Shown here piece by piece: positions 45,851 through 54,899 of a stretch of 64,000 nt of DNA (within the stretch, counting starts at the first letter, position 1; each line of letters opens with the position of its first letter). Source of the DNA: an uncultured Lachnospiraceae bacterium (GTDB taxonomy: Bacteria > Bacillota > Clostridia > Lachnospirales > Lachnospiraceae); assembly GCA_946534785.1 (NCBI GenBank), contig CAMNCY010000002.1, positions 1-64,000 on the forward strand, given 5' to 3'. The translations under genes and the position numbers were made by a program. Below the pieces are notes generated by a model. It worked only from the letters and a program-made list of their open reading frames with translations, was not told the origin of the DNA and ran no database searches.

Positions 45851-46771
45851 ATGGCAGAAAAGAAGAAAAGAGGACTCGGAAAGGGTCTTGACAGCCTGAT
45901 TCCGGCAAATGCTTCGGGAAACAGTGTATCCGTTAAGAAAGCAGATGTTTCCCGGGAGAATGCTTCGGATAAAGAGCGTGAAATAGAGGGCGTCGGTATC
46001 GTAAAAATGGTTCGCATCGCCCAGATCGAGCCTGACAGACAGCAGCCGAGAAAGAATTTTGACAAGGACAAACTGCTGGAGCTGGCACAGTCTATAAAAG
46101 ACCACGGACTTCTGGAACCGCTTCTCGTGCAGAAGGAAAACGGCAGATATATCCTGATCGCCGGTGAAAGAAGATGGAGAGCGGCAAAACAGGCCGGCCT
46201 CAAAGAAGTGCCCGTTATCATCAAAGACTATGACAGCGCCCAGAAAGCAGTCGTAGCACTGATCGACAATATCCAGCGCGAAGCGCTGAATCCGATAGAA
46301 GAAGCGGACGCCTACAACAAACTCATCGAGGAATACGGACTGACCCAGGAAGAACTTGCCGCAAAGCTTGGAAAGAGCCGCACGGCGATCACCAATACGC
46401 TGCGTCTTCTCAAACTGACGCAGGAAGTCAGAAAAATGGTGGCTTCCGGAGAGCTTTCCATGGGACAGGCAAGAGCACTGATCCCCGTCGAAGACGAAAA
46501 ACTGCAGATCGCACTTGCGGAAAGAATCATAAAGGAAGATCTCAGTGTCCGGGAAGTGGAAAAACTGATCCGGAACCTGAACAGTAAGTCTGAAAATAAA
46601 GAAAAAAAGAAGGATGAATCACTGGAACAGATCCTCCGGGATCTGGAATCCAGGATGAACCAGGCCCTGGGCATGAAGGTCGAGATCCGTTCCAACGGGA
46701 ACAAGGGAAAGCTTCAGATCAGTTATGAAAGCCAGAGCGACCTGGAAAAGCTGATGGATCTTCTGATGTGA
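45851..46771 (+). CDS. parB: Chromosome partitioning protein ParB/Spo0J
   Basis: 306 residues. N-terminal KKRGLGKGLDSLIP, the CTPase/ParB_N domain with GERRWRAAK, helix-turn-helix LTQEELAAKLGKSRTAI, and a C-terminal dimer domain. It loads onto the two parS sites nearby and spreads using CTP. It follows parA. Confidence 0.96.
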   Translation: MAEKKKRGLGKGLDSLIPANASGNSVSVKKADVSRENASDKEREIEGVGIVKMVRIAQIEPDRQQPRKNFDKDKLLELAQSIKDHGLLEPLLVQKENGRYILIAGERRWRAAKQAGLKEVPVIIKDYDSAQKAVVALIDNIQREALNPIEEADAYNKLIEEYGLTQEELAAKLGKSRTAITNTLRLLKLTQEVRKMVASGELSMGQARALIPVEDEKLQIALAERIIKEDLSVREVEKLIRNLNSKSENKEKKKDESLEQILRDLESRMNQALGMKVEIRSNGNKGKLQISYESQSDLEKLMDLLM

Positions 46772-46811
46772 TCCACCGGGCTTGCAGACCCTTCAGAAAA
46801 GAGGATGACAT

Positions 46812-47318
46812 ATGAATGCTTTGGATACAGGAGCGCAGGGAGGCTGGAATCCTCTTCTGCTGTTTTGCCTGGTTCTTCTGGTCTGGGTGGTTATATTGGC
46901 CGTTATACTGTTTATGGAGATCTCCAACCGGAAAAAGCTGGAGGAGCGCGTGAGCAGGCTGACGGAAGGCGCAGACGGGGAAAACCTGGAGAATGCACTG
47001 CTGAAGGTCTTCGATGAGTATTCGGATCTCCACCGGGTACTTGCCAGAAACCAGCAGGACATCAACGATATCTATGACAGAATGCGGACGATGGTGCAGA
47101 AGGTCGGCGTGGTCAAGTATGACGCATTCAGCCAGATGGGCGGACAGCTGAGTTCGGCGATCGCCATGCTGGATGATAATAACGACGGTTTCATCATCAA
47201 TACCGTACAGAGTGTCGACGGCTGTTACTCCTATGTGAAGACCGTCCGTGACGGAACAGCCGAGATCGATCTCGGTAAGGAAGAAGACGAGGCGCTTCGG
47301 ATGGCGCTTTCTCGATAA
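46812..47318 (+). CDS. DUF4446 family membrane protein
   Basis: 168 residues. One membrane helix near the N-terminus (about 15-36), then a coiled-coil-like segment (EISNRKKLEERVSRL) and a domain with VGVVKYDAFSQMGGQLS, which marks DUF4446. The function is unknown, but the gene is often located after parB in Clostridia. AAAGAGG precedes the ATG. Confidence 0.88.
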   Translation: MNALDTGAQGGWNPLLLFCLVLLVWVVILAVILFMEISNRKKLEERVSRLTEGADGENLENALLKVFDEYSDLHRVLARNQQDINDIYDRMRTMVQKVGVVKYDAFSQMGGQLSSAIAMLDDNNDGFIINTVQSVDGCYSYVKTVRDGTAEIDLGKEEDEALRMALSR

Positions 47319-47349
47319 AAAAGTTGCAGCATGCAGAAAAGAGGTAATC

Positions 47350-48636
47350 ATGATCGACATTAAGTTTTTAAGAGAGAACCCGGAAGCAGTCAAGGAGAAC
47401 ATCAGGAAGAAATTCCAGGATGAGAAGCTCCCTCTGGTAGATGAAGTCATTGAATACGACGCAAAGGCAAGAGCTGCCCAGCAGGAAGCCGACCAGATCC
47501 GCGCAGACAAGAAGAAGATCTCCAAGCAGATCGGCGGACTGATGGCACAGGGCAAAAAAGAAGAAGCCATGGCTCTGAAGGCCCAGGTCGGCGACAACTC
47601 CCGTCTGGAAGAGCTGGATAAGATCCAGAAGGAAGCTCTGGAGATCGTCCGCAATGACATGATGATCATCCCCAATATCATCGATCCTACCGTTCCCATC
47701 GGCGAAGACGATTCCAAGAACGTTGAGCTGCAGCGCTTTGGTGAGCCCGTCGTCCCGGATTTCGAGATCCCGTACCATACGGATATCATGGACCGCTTTG
47801 ACGGAATCGATCTGGATGCGGCAGGACGTGTTGCCGGAAACGGCTTCTATTACCTGAAGGGCGATATCGCAAGACTTCACTCTGCCGTCCTGACCTATGC
47901 CAGGGATTTCATGATCGGCAAAGGCTTTACCTACTGCATTCCTCCTTTCATGATCCGTTCCGCAGTCGTTACGGGCGTCATGAGCTTCGCGGAAATGGAT
48001 GCCATGATGTACAAGATCGAAGGCGAAGACCTTTACCTGATCGGTACCTCGGAGCATTCCATGATCGGCAGTTTTATCGACCAGATCGTTCCCGAAAACA
48101 AGCTTCCCCAGACGCTTACCAGCTATTCTCCCTGCTTCCGTAAGGAGAAGGGTGCGCACGGCATCGAGGAAAGAGGCGTCTACAGGATCCATCAGTTCGA
48201 AAAACAGGAAATGATCGTTGTCTGCCGTCCGGAGGAATCCAAAGAGTGGTACGAGAAGATGTGGCAGTATACGGTAGAGCTGTTCCGTACGATGGATATT
48301 CCGGTCAGACAGCTGGAGTGCTGCTCCGGTGACCTTGCAGACCTGAAGGTCAAGTCCTGCGACGTGGAAGCATGGTCTCCCAGACAGAAGAAGTATTTTG
48401 AAGTCGGAAGCTGCTCCAACCTCGGTGATGCACAGGCAAGAAGACTGCGCATCCGCGTAAAGGATGAGAACGGCAAGATCTATCTTGCACATACCCTGAA
48501 CAATACCGTTGTGGCTTCTCCCAGAATGCTGATCGCACTTCTGGAGAACAACCTTCGCGAAGACGGCAGCGTTGCCATCCCGAAGGTCCTTCAGCCGTAC
48601 ATGGGCGGTATGACCGAGCTGGTTCCGAAGCACTGA
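47350..48636 (+). CDS. serS: Seryl-tRNA synthetase
   Basis: 428 residues from ATG 47350 (MIDIKFLREN), which has AGAGGTAATC before it. An N-terminal coiled-coil arm (about 30-100) binds tRNA-Ser; class II motif 2 is SPCFRKEKGAHG and motif 3 is ASPRMLIALLEN. No T-box leader is visible in the 31-base gap before it. The tRNA-Ser at the left end of the window is one of its substrates. Confidence 0.97.
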   Translation: MIDIKFLRENPEAVKENIRKKFQDEKLPLVDEVIEYDAKARAAQQEADQIRADKKKISKQIGGLMAQGKKEEAMALKAQVGDNSRLEELDKIQKEALEIVRNDMMIIPNIIDPTVPIGEDDSKNVELQRFGEPVVPDFEIPYHTDIMDRFDGIDLDAAGRVAGNGFYYLKGDIARLHSAVLTYARDFMIGKGFTYCIPPFMIRSAVVTGVMSFAEMDAMMYKIEGEDLYLIGTSEHSMIGSFIDQIVPENKLPQTLTSYSPCFRKEKGAHGIEERGVYRIHQFEKQEMIVVCRPEESKEWYEKMWQYTVELFRTMDIPVRQLECCSGDLADLKVKSCDVEAWSPRQKKYFEVGSCSNLGDAQARRLRIRVKDENGKIYLAHTLNNTVVASPRMLIALLENNLREDGSVAIPKVLQPYMGGMTELVPKH

Positions 48637-48651
48637 TAAAGAGGAACATTA

Positions 48652-49587
48652 TTGCATAAGTATATGAGGGCGATCGGCTTTTCCGTATTGCCCAAACGCA
48701 AGGAAGTTTACAACTTAATAGAAGAAGGCGTACGGCAGCCCCATGCCCGCTCATATACGACCAGCGATGAGGACGAAGACAGCCTGCTTGCCCAGTTCGA
48801 CATTGAACTGGGCGACGGAATAGGCATCAGCGTATGCGGACAGTTCGATGAGTCGGACCAGTTCTACCCGGAGTACTATTATCCGTACCTGGATACGGAT
48901 ATCATCAGCACGGGAGAAGAAGTCACCGTCGACAGAAGGATCGATACCGACTCCTATGCCGGCATCTGTGATGACCTGCGGATCGGCGTTACGCTGATCT
49001 TCCGGCTCCGGAACTGTGTGGAATACCTGAAGAACACCCATAAGCATTTCCAGCCCCTGGATAATGCGACCTGTTCCCTGTCAGCGCTCTCGATCGAGGG
49101 CATGGTCATGATGCCGCTTTTCAAGAGCGATGCGGATAAGAAAAAGAAGAAAGACACAGAGCTCAAGAGAGGCCAGCTCCTGAATGCTGCCAGGAATGGG
49201 GATGAGAACGCGATCCGTGATCTTACGGTCGCGGACATGGATGTGTATGCCAATATCATGTCCCATATCCAGTATGAGGATATTTATACACTGGTAGAGT
49301 CCTATTTCATGCCTTACGGAGCAGAGTGCGATCTGTATTCCGTACTGGGGGAGATCCGTGCCATCCAGTCGGTCACGAACCGGGTCACGCAGGAAGAAGT
49401 CCTGATCATGACGCTGGATATCAACGGACTGTATCTTTCCGTATGTATCAACCGGCAGGATCTGTATGGAGAGCCGGAACCGGGACGCCGGTTCAAAGGT
49501 GTCATATGGCTGCAGGGAAAAATAAACTTTCTAATAGAAGATAACAGCATATCCGGACAGATCTCCGAGATCCATGACGTGAACTGA
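48652..49587 (+). CDS. DUF3881 family protein
   Basis: 311 residues, no signal peptide or membrane helix. I recognise it as DUF3881, a Lachnospiraceae-enriched family, by its N-terminus (MRAIGFSVLPKRKEVYNLI). A lysine-rich stretch (DKKKKKDTELKRG) divides the two halves near residue 165. The function is unknown. TTG 48652 has GAGG upstream; ATG 48664 is the alternative. It follows serS by 15 bases. Confidence 0.82.
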   Translation: MHKYMRAIGFSVLPKRKEVYNLIEEGVRQPHARSYTTSDEDEDSLLAQFDIELGDGIGISVCGQFDESDQFYPEYYYPYLDTDIISTGEEVTVDRRIDTDSYAGICDDLRIGVTLIFRLRNCVEYLKNTHKHFQPLDNATCSLSALSIEGMVMMPLFKSDADKKKKKDTELKRGQLLNAARNGDENAIRDLTVADMDVYANIMSHIQYEDIYTLVESYFMPYGAECDLYSVLGEIRAIQSVTNRVTQEEVLIMTLDINGLYLSVCINRQDLYGEPEPGRRFKGVIWLQGKINFLIEDNSISGQISEIHDVN

Positions 49588-49641
49588 GGACAGGAGAACG
49601 ACGCTGACGGAAGAATTACCGATAAACAACCGAAATACAGA

Positions 49642-49677
49642 AAGGACCGGAGGATCTTATACGATCATCCGGTCCTT
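49642..49677. terminator. Bidirectional terminator
   Basis: AAGGACCGG and CCGGTCCTT pair with a GATC inner stem. It lies between the convergent DUF3881 gene and ROK kinase gene; T-rich sequence follows on both strands. Confidence 0.8.
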
Positions 49678-49711
49678 GTTTCATCTGGATCGATATTTCT
49701 GGATGTGATTA

Positions 49712-50671
49712 TTATTTGTCAACGATCATGGACAGCGCGCCGTACAGGACAGAGTCATCGCCAAGCGCTGCGTTCTTGATCTCCACGGTATCACGGATGG
49801 AAGGCATGCAGTATCTGTCAACTTCCGCAAGGATCTTCTCCAGGAAAACATCTCCGGAGGATTCGATGATACCGCCGCCGTAAATTACGATATCGGGGCT
49901 GATGGCATTGATGATGCTGCCGGTGGCAATTGCAAGATAATGGCAGGCCCTGTCGACGGCTTCCGTTGCGACGGCATCCTTTTCCGCCAGTGCCTTCTTT
50001 AAGGCTTTACTCTTGAAGGTGCCGTTGACGATCTGGCCGTCCATCATGGTCTTCCTGCCGCGGGAGATCTGCTGCTGGAAATAGGAGGTCATGCCCTTCT
50101 TCGAAGAAAGCGCCTCAAGACAGCCTCTCTGTCCGCAGCCGCAAAGGGGTCCTTCGGGCTCCAGGACCATGTGTCCCAGCTCTGCGCCCTTGAACTTGTT
50201 GCCGGTAAACATCTTTCCGTCCAGGATCAGGCCGCCGCCCATACCGGTGCCTACGAAATAACCGACGACATTCTTATAGCCTTTGGCAACGCCGTATTTC
50301 CACTCGCCCAGGACGCCGACATTGACGTCGTTTCCGATATAGAACGGAACGCCGAACTTCTTTTCGATGGGCGTTCTGATATCATAGTTCCTCCAGGGGA
50401 GATTCGGGGAAAAGAGAACGATACCCGCATCGGAATCAATTACACCGGGCGCACCGGCTGAGATCGCATTGATCTGACTCTTTTTGATGCCGGATTCCTT
50501 GATCATCTCGTCTACGACGCTGATGATGACTTCTTCCACGTTCTGTGCGGAATCTCCGCCGGACTTGGTCTTCTTTTTCAGGCGATAGATGATCTTCTTC
50601 TTGCTGTCAAAGATCGCGCCGAGGATCTTGGTGCCGCCGATATCCAGGCAAATATTGTATTCTGCTGCCAT
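49712..50671 (-). CDS. ROK family glucokinase
   Basis: 319 residues. Phosphate loop LDIGGTKILGAIF at the N-terminus, the ROK consensus ELGHMVLEPEGPLCGCGQRGCLEAL with its zinc ligands near residue 165, and C-terminal IVIYGGGI. It phosphorylates glucose or a similar hexose with ATP. GGGAGGG precedes ATG. It is alone on its strand. Confidence 0.93.
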   Translation of the reverse strand: MAAEYNICLDIGGTKILGAIFDSKKKIIYRLKKKTKSGGDSAQNVEEVIISVVDEMIKESGIKKSQINAISAGAPGVIDSDAGIVLFSPNLPWRNYDIRTPIEKKFGVPFYIGNDVNVGVLGEWKYGVAKGYKNVVGYFVGTGMGGGLILDGKMFTGNKFKGAELGHMVLEPEGPLCGCGQRGCLEALSSKKGMTSYFQQQISRGRKTMMDGQIVNGTFKSKALKKALAEKDAVATEAVDRACHYLAIATGSIINAISPDIVIYGGGIIESSGDVFLEKILAEVDRYCMPSIRDTVEIKNAALGDDSVLYGALSMIVDK

Positions 50672-50795
50672 AATTCCCTCCCTGTTGAACGGTTCAATAA
50701 CGGATTTGCCAAACTGGCCCTATGAATCAATTATAACAAAGACGGCGCGTACGTTGGAAAAAAGATGAAGCGTATCCGGACATGCATTTCATTAT

Positions 50796-50824
50796 TTGCA
50801 GAAAATGAACGTATGTCGTAAGAT
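50796..50824 (+). promoter_or_regulatory. Likely promoter of the cupin gene
   Basis: TTGCAG (50796-50801), 17 bases and TAAGAT (50819-50824), 58 bases before the cupin start. Moderate match. Confidence 0.45.
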
Positions 50825-50882
50825 AGAATCACCTTATCAGGGTAGTGCCAATGATTAATGTTGGAGAAAGGACGGAAAGCTC

Positions 50883-51230
50883 ATGATTCGAAGAAAAGAA
50901 GATGTCATATCCATCACAAAGCCGGCACCGTTCAACGGAACCGGTGAGATCACGGTCAGAAGCCTTCTGGAGACACCGGAAGAAATGTATGACAAGGGCC
51001 GTGTGTTCGCACATACCACCGTGTATCCGGGCAGCGTGATCGGACTTCATCAGCATACAGGAGATGCGGAGACCTATTATATTATGTCCGGCAAGGGCAA
51101 ATACAATGACAATGGCAAAATCGTGGATGTTCATCCCGGAGATGTATATTTCTGCGGTGACGGCGAGAGCCATTCCATTGAGGCGATCGACGAGCCGATC
51201 GAGATGATCGCCCTGATCTTATATCACTGA
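50883..51230 (+). CDS. Single-domain cupin protein
   Basis: 115 residues. Cupin motif 1 appears as GLHQHTGDAETYYIMSGKG and motif 2 as VHPGDVYFCGDGESHSIE, giving the His/Glu metal site. The substrate is not deducible. AAAGGACGG precedes the ATG. A terminator follows. Confidence 0.92.
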   Translation: MIRRKEDVISITKPAPFNGTGEITVRSLLETPEEMYDKGRVFAHTTVYPGSVIGLHQHTGDAETYYIMSGKGKYNDNGKIVDVHPGDVYFCGDGESHSIEAIDEPIEMIALILYH

Positions 51231-51248
51231 TACATATGGATCCGAATG

Positions 51249-51277
51249 AAAAGGGGGCATGGCCCCCTTTTTATTTT
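51249..51277. terminator. Bidirectional terminator
   Basis: AAGGGGGC, three bases, GCCCCCTT and then TTTATTTT. It separates the convergent cupin and hydrolase genes; its T-run on the minus strand also suits the hydrolase transcript. Confidence 0.85.
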
Positions 51278-52071
51278 GGACCGGAGCCGGGAAGATCTTC
51301 CAGAAATCTTCTCACCTCCCGGTAAAACCGTTCCGGAAACATCATGATCAGCTCTGCGTGCTCCAGGCCTTTGAATTCGTGCAGAACGGTCTGCGGAAAC
51401 GCCCGGCATACGAATTCGATATCGTGTTCCTTTTCCCGGGCCTTTCTTTCCTTCTCCCCAAACCAGTATTCGATCTTCGTTCCGACTGGAGGTACCGGGT
51501 CCGGCATGGAATAATTGTCCGTCGACCAGAAGACGTTATAGATCGTCCGGGACGAATAATGCTTCTTATAAAAATCATGCAGCCTGCGGTAGTGCTCCCC
51601 GGGATCTTCGCCCGCAGGTGTCCAGCGCTTTGGCGGATATGCGAGCTTCATCAGCGGGAGGAACCTTGTCCCCAGCATGACCATGGCCCAGTCTTTGAAG
51701 GAGATCAGCCGGCAGACCGGCTTCGGGTAGGGATAGGGCGTGATCCCGGCATCGATGATGGCCTTTTCCACCGGGATATTCTCGGTCGCCAGAAAACGGA
51801 TGACAATGGCGCCGCCCATGGAAACGCCGTACATGGCATCCACATGACGGATCCCATTATTCCGGAGGAAAGCCGCGGCGTCGCGGACCGTCTTTTCTAT
51901 GGAAACAAATTCCGTTCCCAGTTCATCATGGCCGTCTGTAATAAAAAGATAAACGTGCCAGTCCTTTGCCATCTGTTCGGCGGAAGCCTTAAAGACCCAC
52001 CAGGGCTCGACGGCGCACTGGAACATCACAAAGGAACGGGGATTATCTGTACCGAATTCATACACTTTCAT
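51271..52071 (-). CDS. Alpha/beta hydrolase
   Basis: 266 residues. The nucleophile elbow GVSMGG near residue 83 and a C-terminal HAELIMMFPERFY with the expected histidine mark the alpha/beta hydrolase fold. The substrate is unknown. It has its own promoter 50-80 bases upstream and no operon partner. Confidence 0.85.
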   Translation of the reverse strand: MKVYEFGTDNPRSFVMFQCAVEPWWVFKASAEQMAKDWHVYLFITDGHDELGTEFVSIEKTVRDAAAFLRNNGIRHVDAMYGVSMGGAIVIRFLATENIPVEKAIIDAGITPYPYPKPVCRLISFKDWAMVMLGTRFLPLMKLAYPPKRWTPAGEDPGEHYRRLHDFYKKHYSSRTIYNVFWSTDNYSMPDPVPPVGTKIEYWFGEKERKAREKEHDIEFVCRAFPQTVLHEFKGLEHAELIMMFPERFYREVRRFLEDLPGSGPK

Positions 52072-52121
52072 GTCATATCCGTCTCTTTTATATAGTTAGC
52101 CTACACTAATCTGCTCCATGT

Positions 52122-52150
52122 ATTATACTGGTCGTACAGGCTGTATTCAA
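52122..52150 (-). promoter_or_regulatory. Promoter of the hydrolase gene
   Basis: Minus strand TTGAAT (52150-52145), 17 bases, TATAAT (52127-52122), pointing toward the hydrolase start at 52071. Confidence 0.7.
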
Positions 52151-52203
52151 GAGGCGGGTATGGTCCTGCTGCAGCCGGCAGCGGGAACGGCGCCGGCAGA
52201 GGA

Positions 52204-52314
52204 TCAGTTCTCCTCTCCCGCAAAGCAGTCCCTGTAATCGGCTTCGCAGGCGAACAGAATATAATTTCCGTTTACATAGCCCATATATCCGGCATCTGTT
52301 GTATATCCTTTCAT
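52204..52314 (-). CDS. Tiny aromatic-rich protein (36 residues)
   Basis: From ATG 52314 the minus strand reads MKGYTTDAGYMGYVNGNYIL and ends CFAGEEN. An almost perfect ribosome site AAAGGAGG lies seven bases upstream, which is stronger than for many real genes in the window. The track shows it only as the tail of a 134-residue ORF whose first part is antisense to the WYL gene. Five Tyr and three Gly-Tyr type repeats are present; no membrane helix. I do not know the function. I think similar short proteins are found in other Lachnospiraceae, but cannot check. Confidence 0.65.
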   Translation of the reverse strand: MKGYTTDAGYMGYVNGNYILFACEADYRDCFAGEEN

Positions 52315-52480
52315 GTTATTACCTCCTTTTGAAACGGTGCATCCGGACCTGCGGTCCGAATCGGTAATCATCTTTTCTGATTCATATTCTATAGAACAAT
52401 GTGTCCAATAAAACGCCCTGAATAGCCGGCTGCTGCCGGCGCGGGACAGAAGCACAAAGATTGTCACAGCGAGAGGGATC

Positions 52481-53488
52481 ATGGCGAAAAGCAGCAACCA
52501 GAAACTGAAACTCCTGTACCTGGCGCAGATATTTTCCCGGGAAACAGACGAGGAACACGGACTGTCCGTATCACAGATCGAAGAGAAGCTTTCGGCATAT
52601 GGCATCAAGTCGGAGCGGAAGACCCTTTATCAGGATTTTGAAGAGCTCCGCAGGTTCGGACTGGATATCGTGGGCGGGCAGAACGGCAGAAGCACCCGGT
52701 ATTATCTGGGGGAGCGGGATTTTGAACTTGCCGAATTAAAGCTCCTGGTGGATTCCGTGCAGGCCGCGAAGTTCATCACGGAAAGGAAGTCCGCGTCCCT
52801 GATCCGCAAGCTGGAGAACCTTGTCAGTAAAAGCCAGGCAGTCCACCTGCAGAGGCAGGTCGTCATGTCCGGCCGTGTCAAGACCATGAACGAGAGCATC
52901 TACTACAATGTGGACAGGATCCACACGGCGATCGGCATGGACGAACAGATCCGGTTCCGGTATTTCCAGTGGAACGTGAAGAAGGACATGGAGCTCAGAA
53001 AGGACGGCGCGTACTATACGGTAAGCCCCTGGGCACTGATCTGGAACAACGAGTATTATTACCTGGCCGCCTATGATGCCGGGGACGGCAGGATCAAGCA
53101 TTACCGGGTGGACAAGATGCTGCGCATCACACAGACCGGGGAAAAGCGCCTTGGAAAAGAAGCCTTCGCCGGGATCGACCTTGCCCGGTATTCCCGCTCC
53201 CTGTTCGGGATGTTCGGCGGGGAAGAGGAAAGGGTGCGGATCGAAGCCCCGAACCAGATGGCCGGGATCTTCATCGACCGGTTCGGCAAGGATGTCATCC
53301 TGCTCCCGAAGGATGAGGAGCGGTTCACCGCTTTGGTGGACGTTGCGGTAAGCCGGCAGTTCCTGGGATGGGTCTTTGCCCTGGGAAGCGAAGTCGTCAT
53401 AACCGGCCCGGAATCCGTCCGGGACATGATGAAGGAAGAAGCATGCCGCATTGCGGAAAAATATCGGGAGAACAGGGAACATGAGTAA
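52481..53488 (+). CDS. WYL-domain transcriptional regulator
   Basis: 335 residues. An N-terminal winged helix (about 5-75, with KTLYQDFEELRRFG) and a WYL ligand-binding domain from about 140 (YYTVSPWALIWNNEYYYLAAY). Such proteins sense small ligands or nucleic acids and regulate nearby genes. It overlaps the transporter gene downstream by eight bases, suggesting coupled expression. The tiny gene lies divergent to it. Confidence 0.9.
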   Translation: MAKSSNQKLKLLYLAQIFSRETDEEHGLSVSQIEEKLSAYGIKSERKTLYQDFEELRRFGLDIVGGQNGRSTRYYLGERDFELAELKLLVDSVQAAKFITERKSASLIRKLENLVSKSQAVHLQRQVVMSGRVKTMNESIYYNVDRIHTAIGMDEQIRFRYFQWNVKKDMELRKDGAYYTVSPWALIWNNEYYYLAAYDAGDGRIKHYRVDKMLRITQTGEKRLGKEAFAGIDLARYSRSLFGMFGGEEERVRIEAPNQMAGIFIDRFGKDVILLPKDEERFTALVDVAVSRQFLGWVFALGSEVVITGPESVRDMMKEEACRIAEKYRENREHE

Positions 53489-54365
53489 AAGACAGGATGC
53501 CATGATCCGGAATATCATATCCATGGCGGTCTTCGGAACGATCGGCGTATTTGTGCGGAGCATCCCGCTTTCTTCCTCTGCCGTCGCCCTTTGCCGGGCG
53601 CTTATCGCGGCGGTCCTGATCGGAGGGTATCTTGCGGTATCCGGAAAGGGGATCCGTTTCGGCGGTCCCGCCCGGGAGCTGGTCCTGCTTCTTGTATCCG
53701 GCGCTGCCATGGGGTTCAACTGGATCCTGCTGTTCGAAGCTTATAAATATACGACGATCTCCATTGCGACACTGAGCTATTATTTTGCACCGGTGATCGT
53801 GACGGTGCTCTGCCCCGTGCTTTTCCATGAAAAGATGACATGGAAAAAGTGGCTGTGCTTTATCATGTCGACGCTGGGAATCGTCCTGATCACGGGGATC
53901 GGGGATGTTTCCGCGCAAAGCAGTTCCTTCAAAGGGATCCTCTTCGGGCTCGGCGCAGCCTGCCTGTATGCGGCGGTCATTCTCCTGAATAAGTTCATCC
54001 GGGGCGGGGACGGAATCCACAGGACCTTCTGGCAGTTTGTTTCCGCTGCGGCCGTGCTCATTCCGTACGTGGCATGGAGCGGCGGCATGCAGCCCGGGGA
54101 CATGGATGCAAAGGGATGGATCTGTCTTCTGGTCGTGGGGGTCGTACATACCGGCATTACCTACTGCCTGTATTTTTCCTCCCTGAAGGAGCTTCCGGGA
54201 CAGGAAGCCGCGATCTTAAGCTATATCGATCCTTTGGTGGCGGTGTTTATTTCCGTTGCCGTCCTGGGGGAGAAGATGACGCTTATGCAGGCTGCCGGCG
54301 GGATCCTGATCCTGGGATTCACATTGTATAACGAGCTGTCACAGACAGGGGAAAACAGCGTATAA
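53481..54365 (+). CDS. EamA/DMT family transporter
   Basis: 294 residues with about ten membrane helices in two EamA repeats. Residues 50-60 and the second repeat (ILSYIDPLVAVFISVAVLGEKM) are typical. Likely exports a metabolite; the substrate is unknown. ATG 53481 (MSKRQDAM) overlaps the WYL stop; the track's ten extra residues are rejected. Confidence 0.9.
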   Translation: MSKRQDAMIRNIISMAVFGTIGVFVRSIPLSSSAVALCRALIAAVLIGGYLAVSGKGIRFGGPARELVLLLVSGAAMGFNWILLFEAYKYTTISIATLSYYFAPVIVTVLCPVLFHEKMTWKKWLCFIMSTLGIVLITGIGDVSAQSSSFKGILFGLGAACLYAAVILLNKFIRGGDGIHRTFWQFVSAAAVLIPYVAWSGGMQPGDMDAKGWICLLVVGVVHTGITYCLYFSSLKELPGQEAAILSYIDPLVAVFISVAVLGEKMTLMQAAGGILILGFTLYNELSQTGENSV

Positions 54366-54422
54366 TCTGAGAAACGGTGTATAATACAACAGAAGTATTT
54401 AAGCAAAAGCAAGGAGGCACCC

Positions 54423-54695
54423 ATGCCTGAAACAAGACAGGACCTGTTACACGATGCCATGACGGATCTGCAGAATTCCGTGGGGAATTACGGCAAATCG
54501 GGCACCTTCATAAAAATGGAGAATGCACTTCGTGATCTGTCCGTCTGTATTGATCAATATTACGGAAAAAACGGGGAGAAACCTCCGATACTTGGAGCGG
54601 AGGCACTTAATGAGCTGAAAGGTGCTTATACAAAGGCGCTGCTAAGATGCAGAACCTCGACAAATACAGACTTATCGAACCGGAGAAAAAGGTAG
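54423..54695 (+). CDS. Hypothetical protein A of overlapping pair
   Basis: 90 residues, unrecognised. Helical and charged (MTDLQNSVGNYGKSGTF, then DLSVCIDQYYGKNGEKPP). GGAGG precedes ATG 54423. The last 15 residues run over the start of the next ORF in another frame and look out of character (TSTNTDLSNRRKR). Confidence 0.6.
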   Translation: MPETRQDLLHDAMTDLQNSVGNYGKSGTFIKMENALRDLSVCIDQYYGKNGEKPPILGAEALNELKGAYTKALLRCRTSTNTDLSNRRKR

Positions 54696-54844
54696 AGGAT
54701 CTGGGCTTTGATGAGGCAGCCCTTAAGATCATCGGTGAAAACGGACAGAAGAAAGAGGAAAAGAAGAAAAAAGTACACCGGATCACCAAAGATTCAGTAC
54801 GGGAGGCCGGACAGAATTACAGACAGGGCCCGAAAAAGAAATAG
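54647..54844 (+). CDS. Hypothetical protein B of overlapping pair
   Basis: 65 residues, very lysine-rich (KKEEKKKKVHRI). It overlaps the gene before it by 49 bases in the -1 or +2 frame and has only a weak ribosome site. It may be a separate coupled gene or the C-terminal end of protein A through a frameshift. I cannot decide from sequence. Confidence 0.5.
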   Translation: MQNLDKYRLIEPEKKVEDLGFDEAALKIIGENGQKKEEKKKKVHRITKDSVREAGQNYRQGPKKK

Positions 54845-54899
54845 ATCGACGGTGCTTTCTGGATGACTATGTAACACTTTGGATGTAAAGGAGACAGTT

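Noticed and set aside
47319-47349. T-box leader for serS
   Set aside because: Only 31 bases separate serS from DUF4446, too short for a T-box and without its motif.
47368-48633. 421-residue minus-strand ORF opposite serS
   Set aside because: Antisense shadow of the serS coding region; no start signal or motif.
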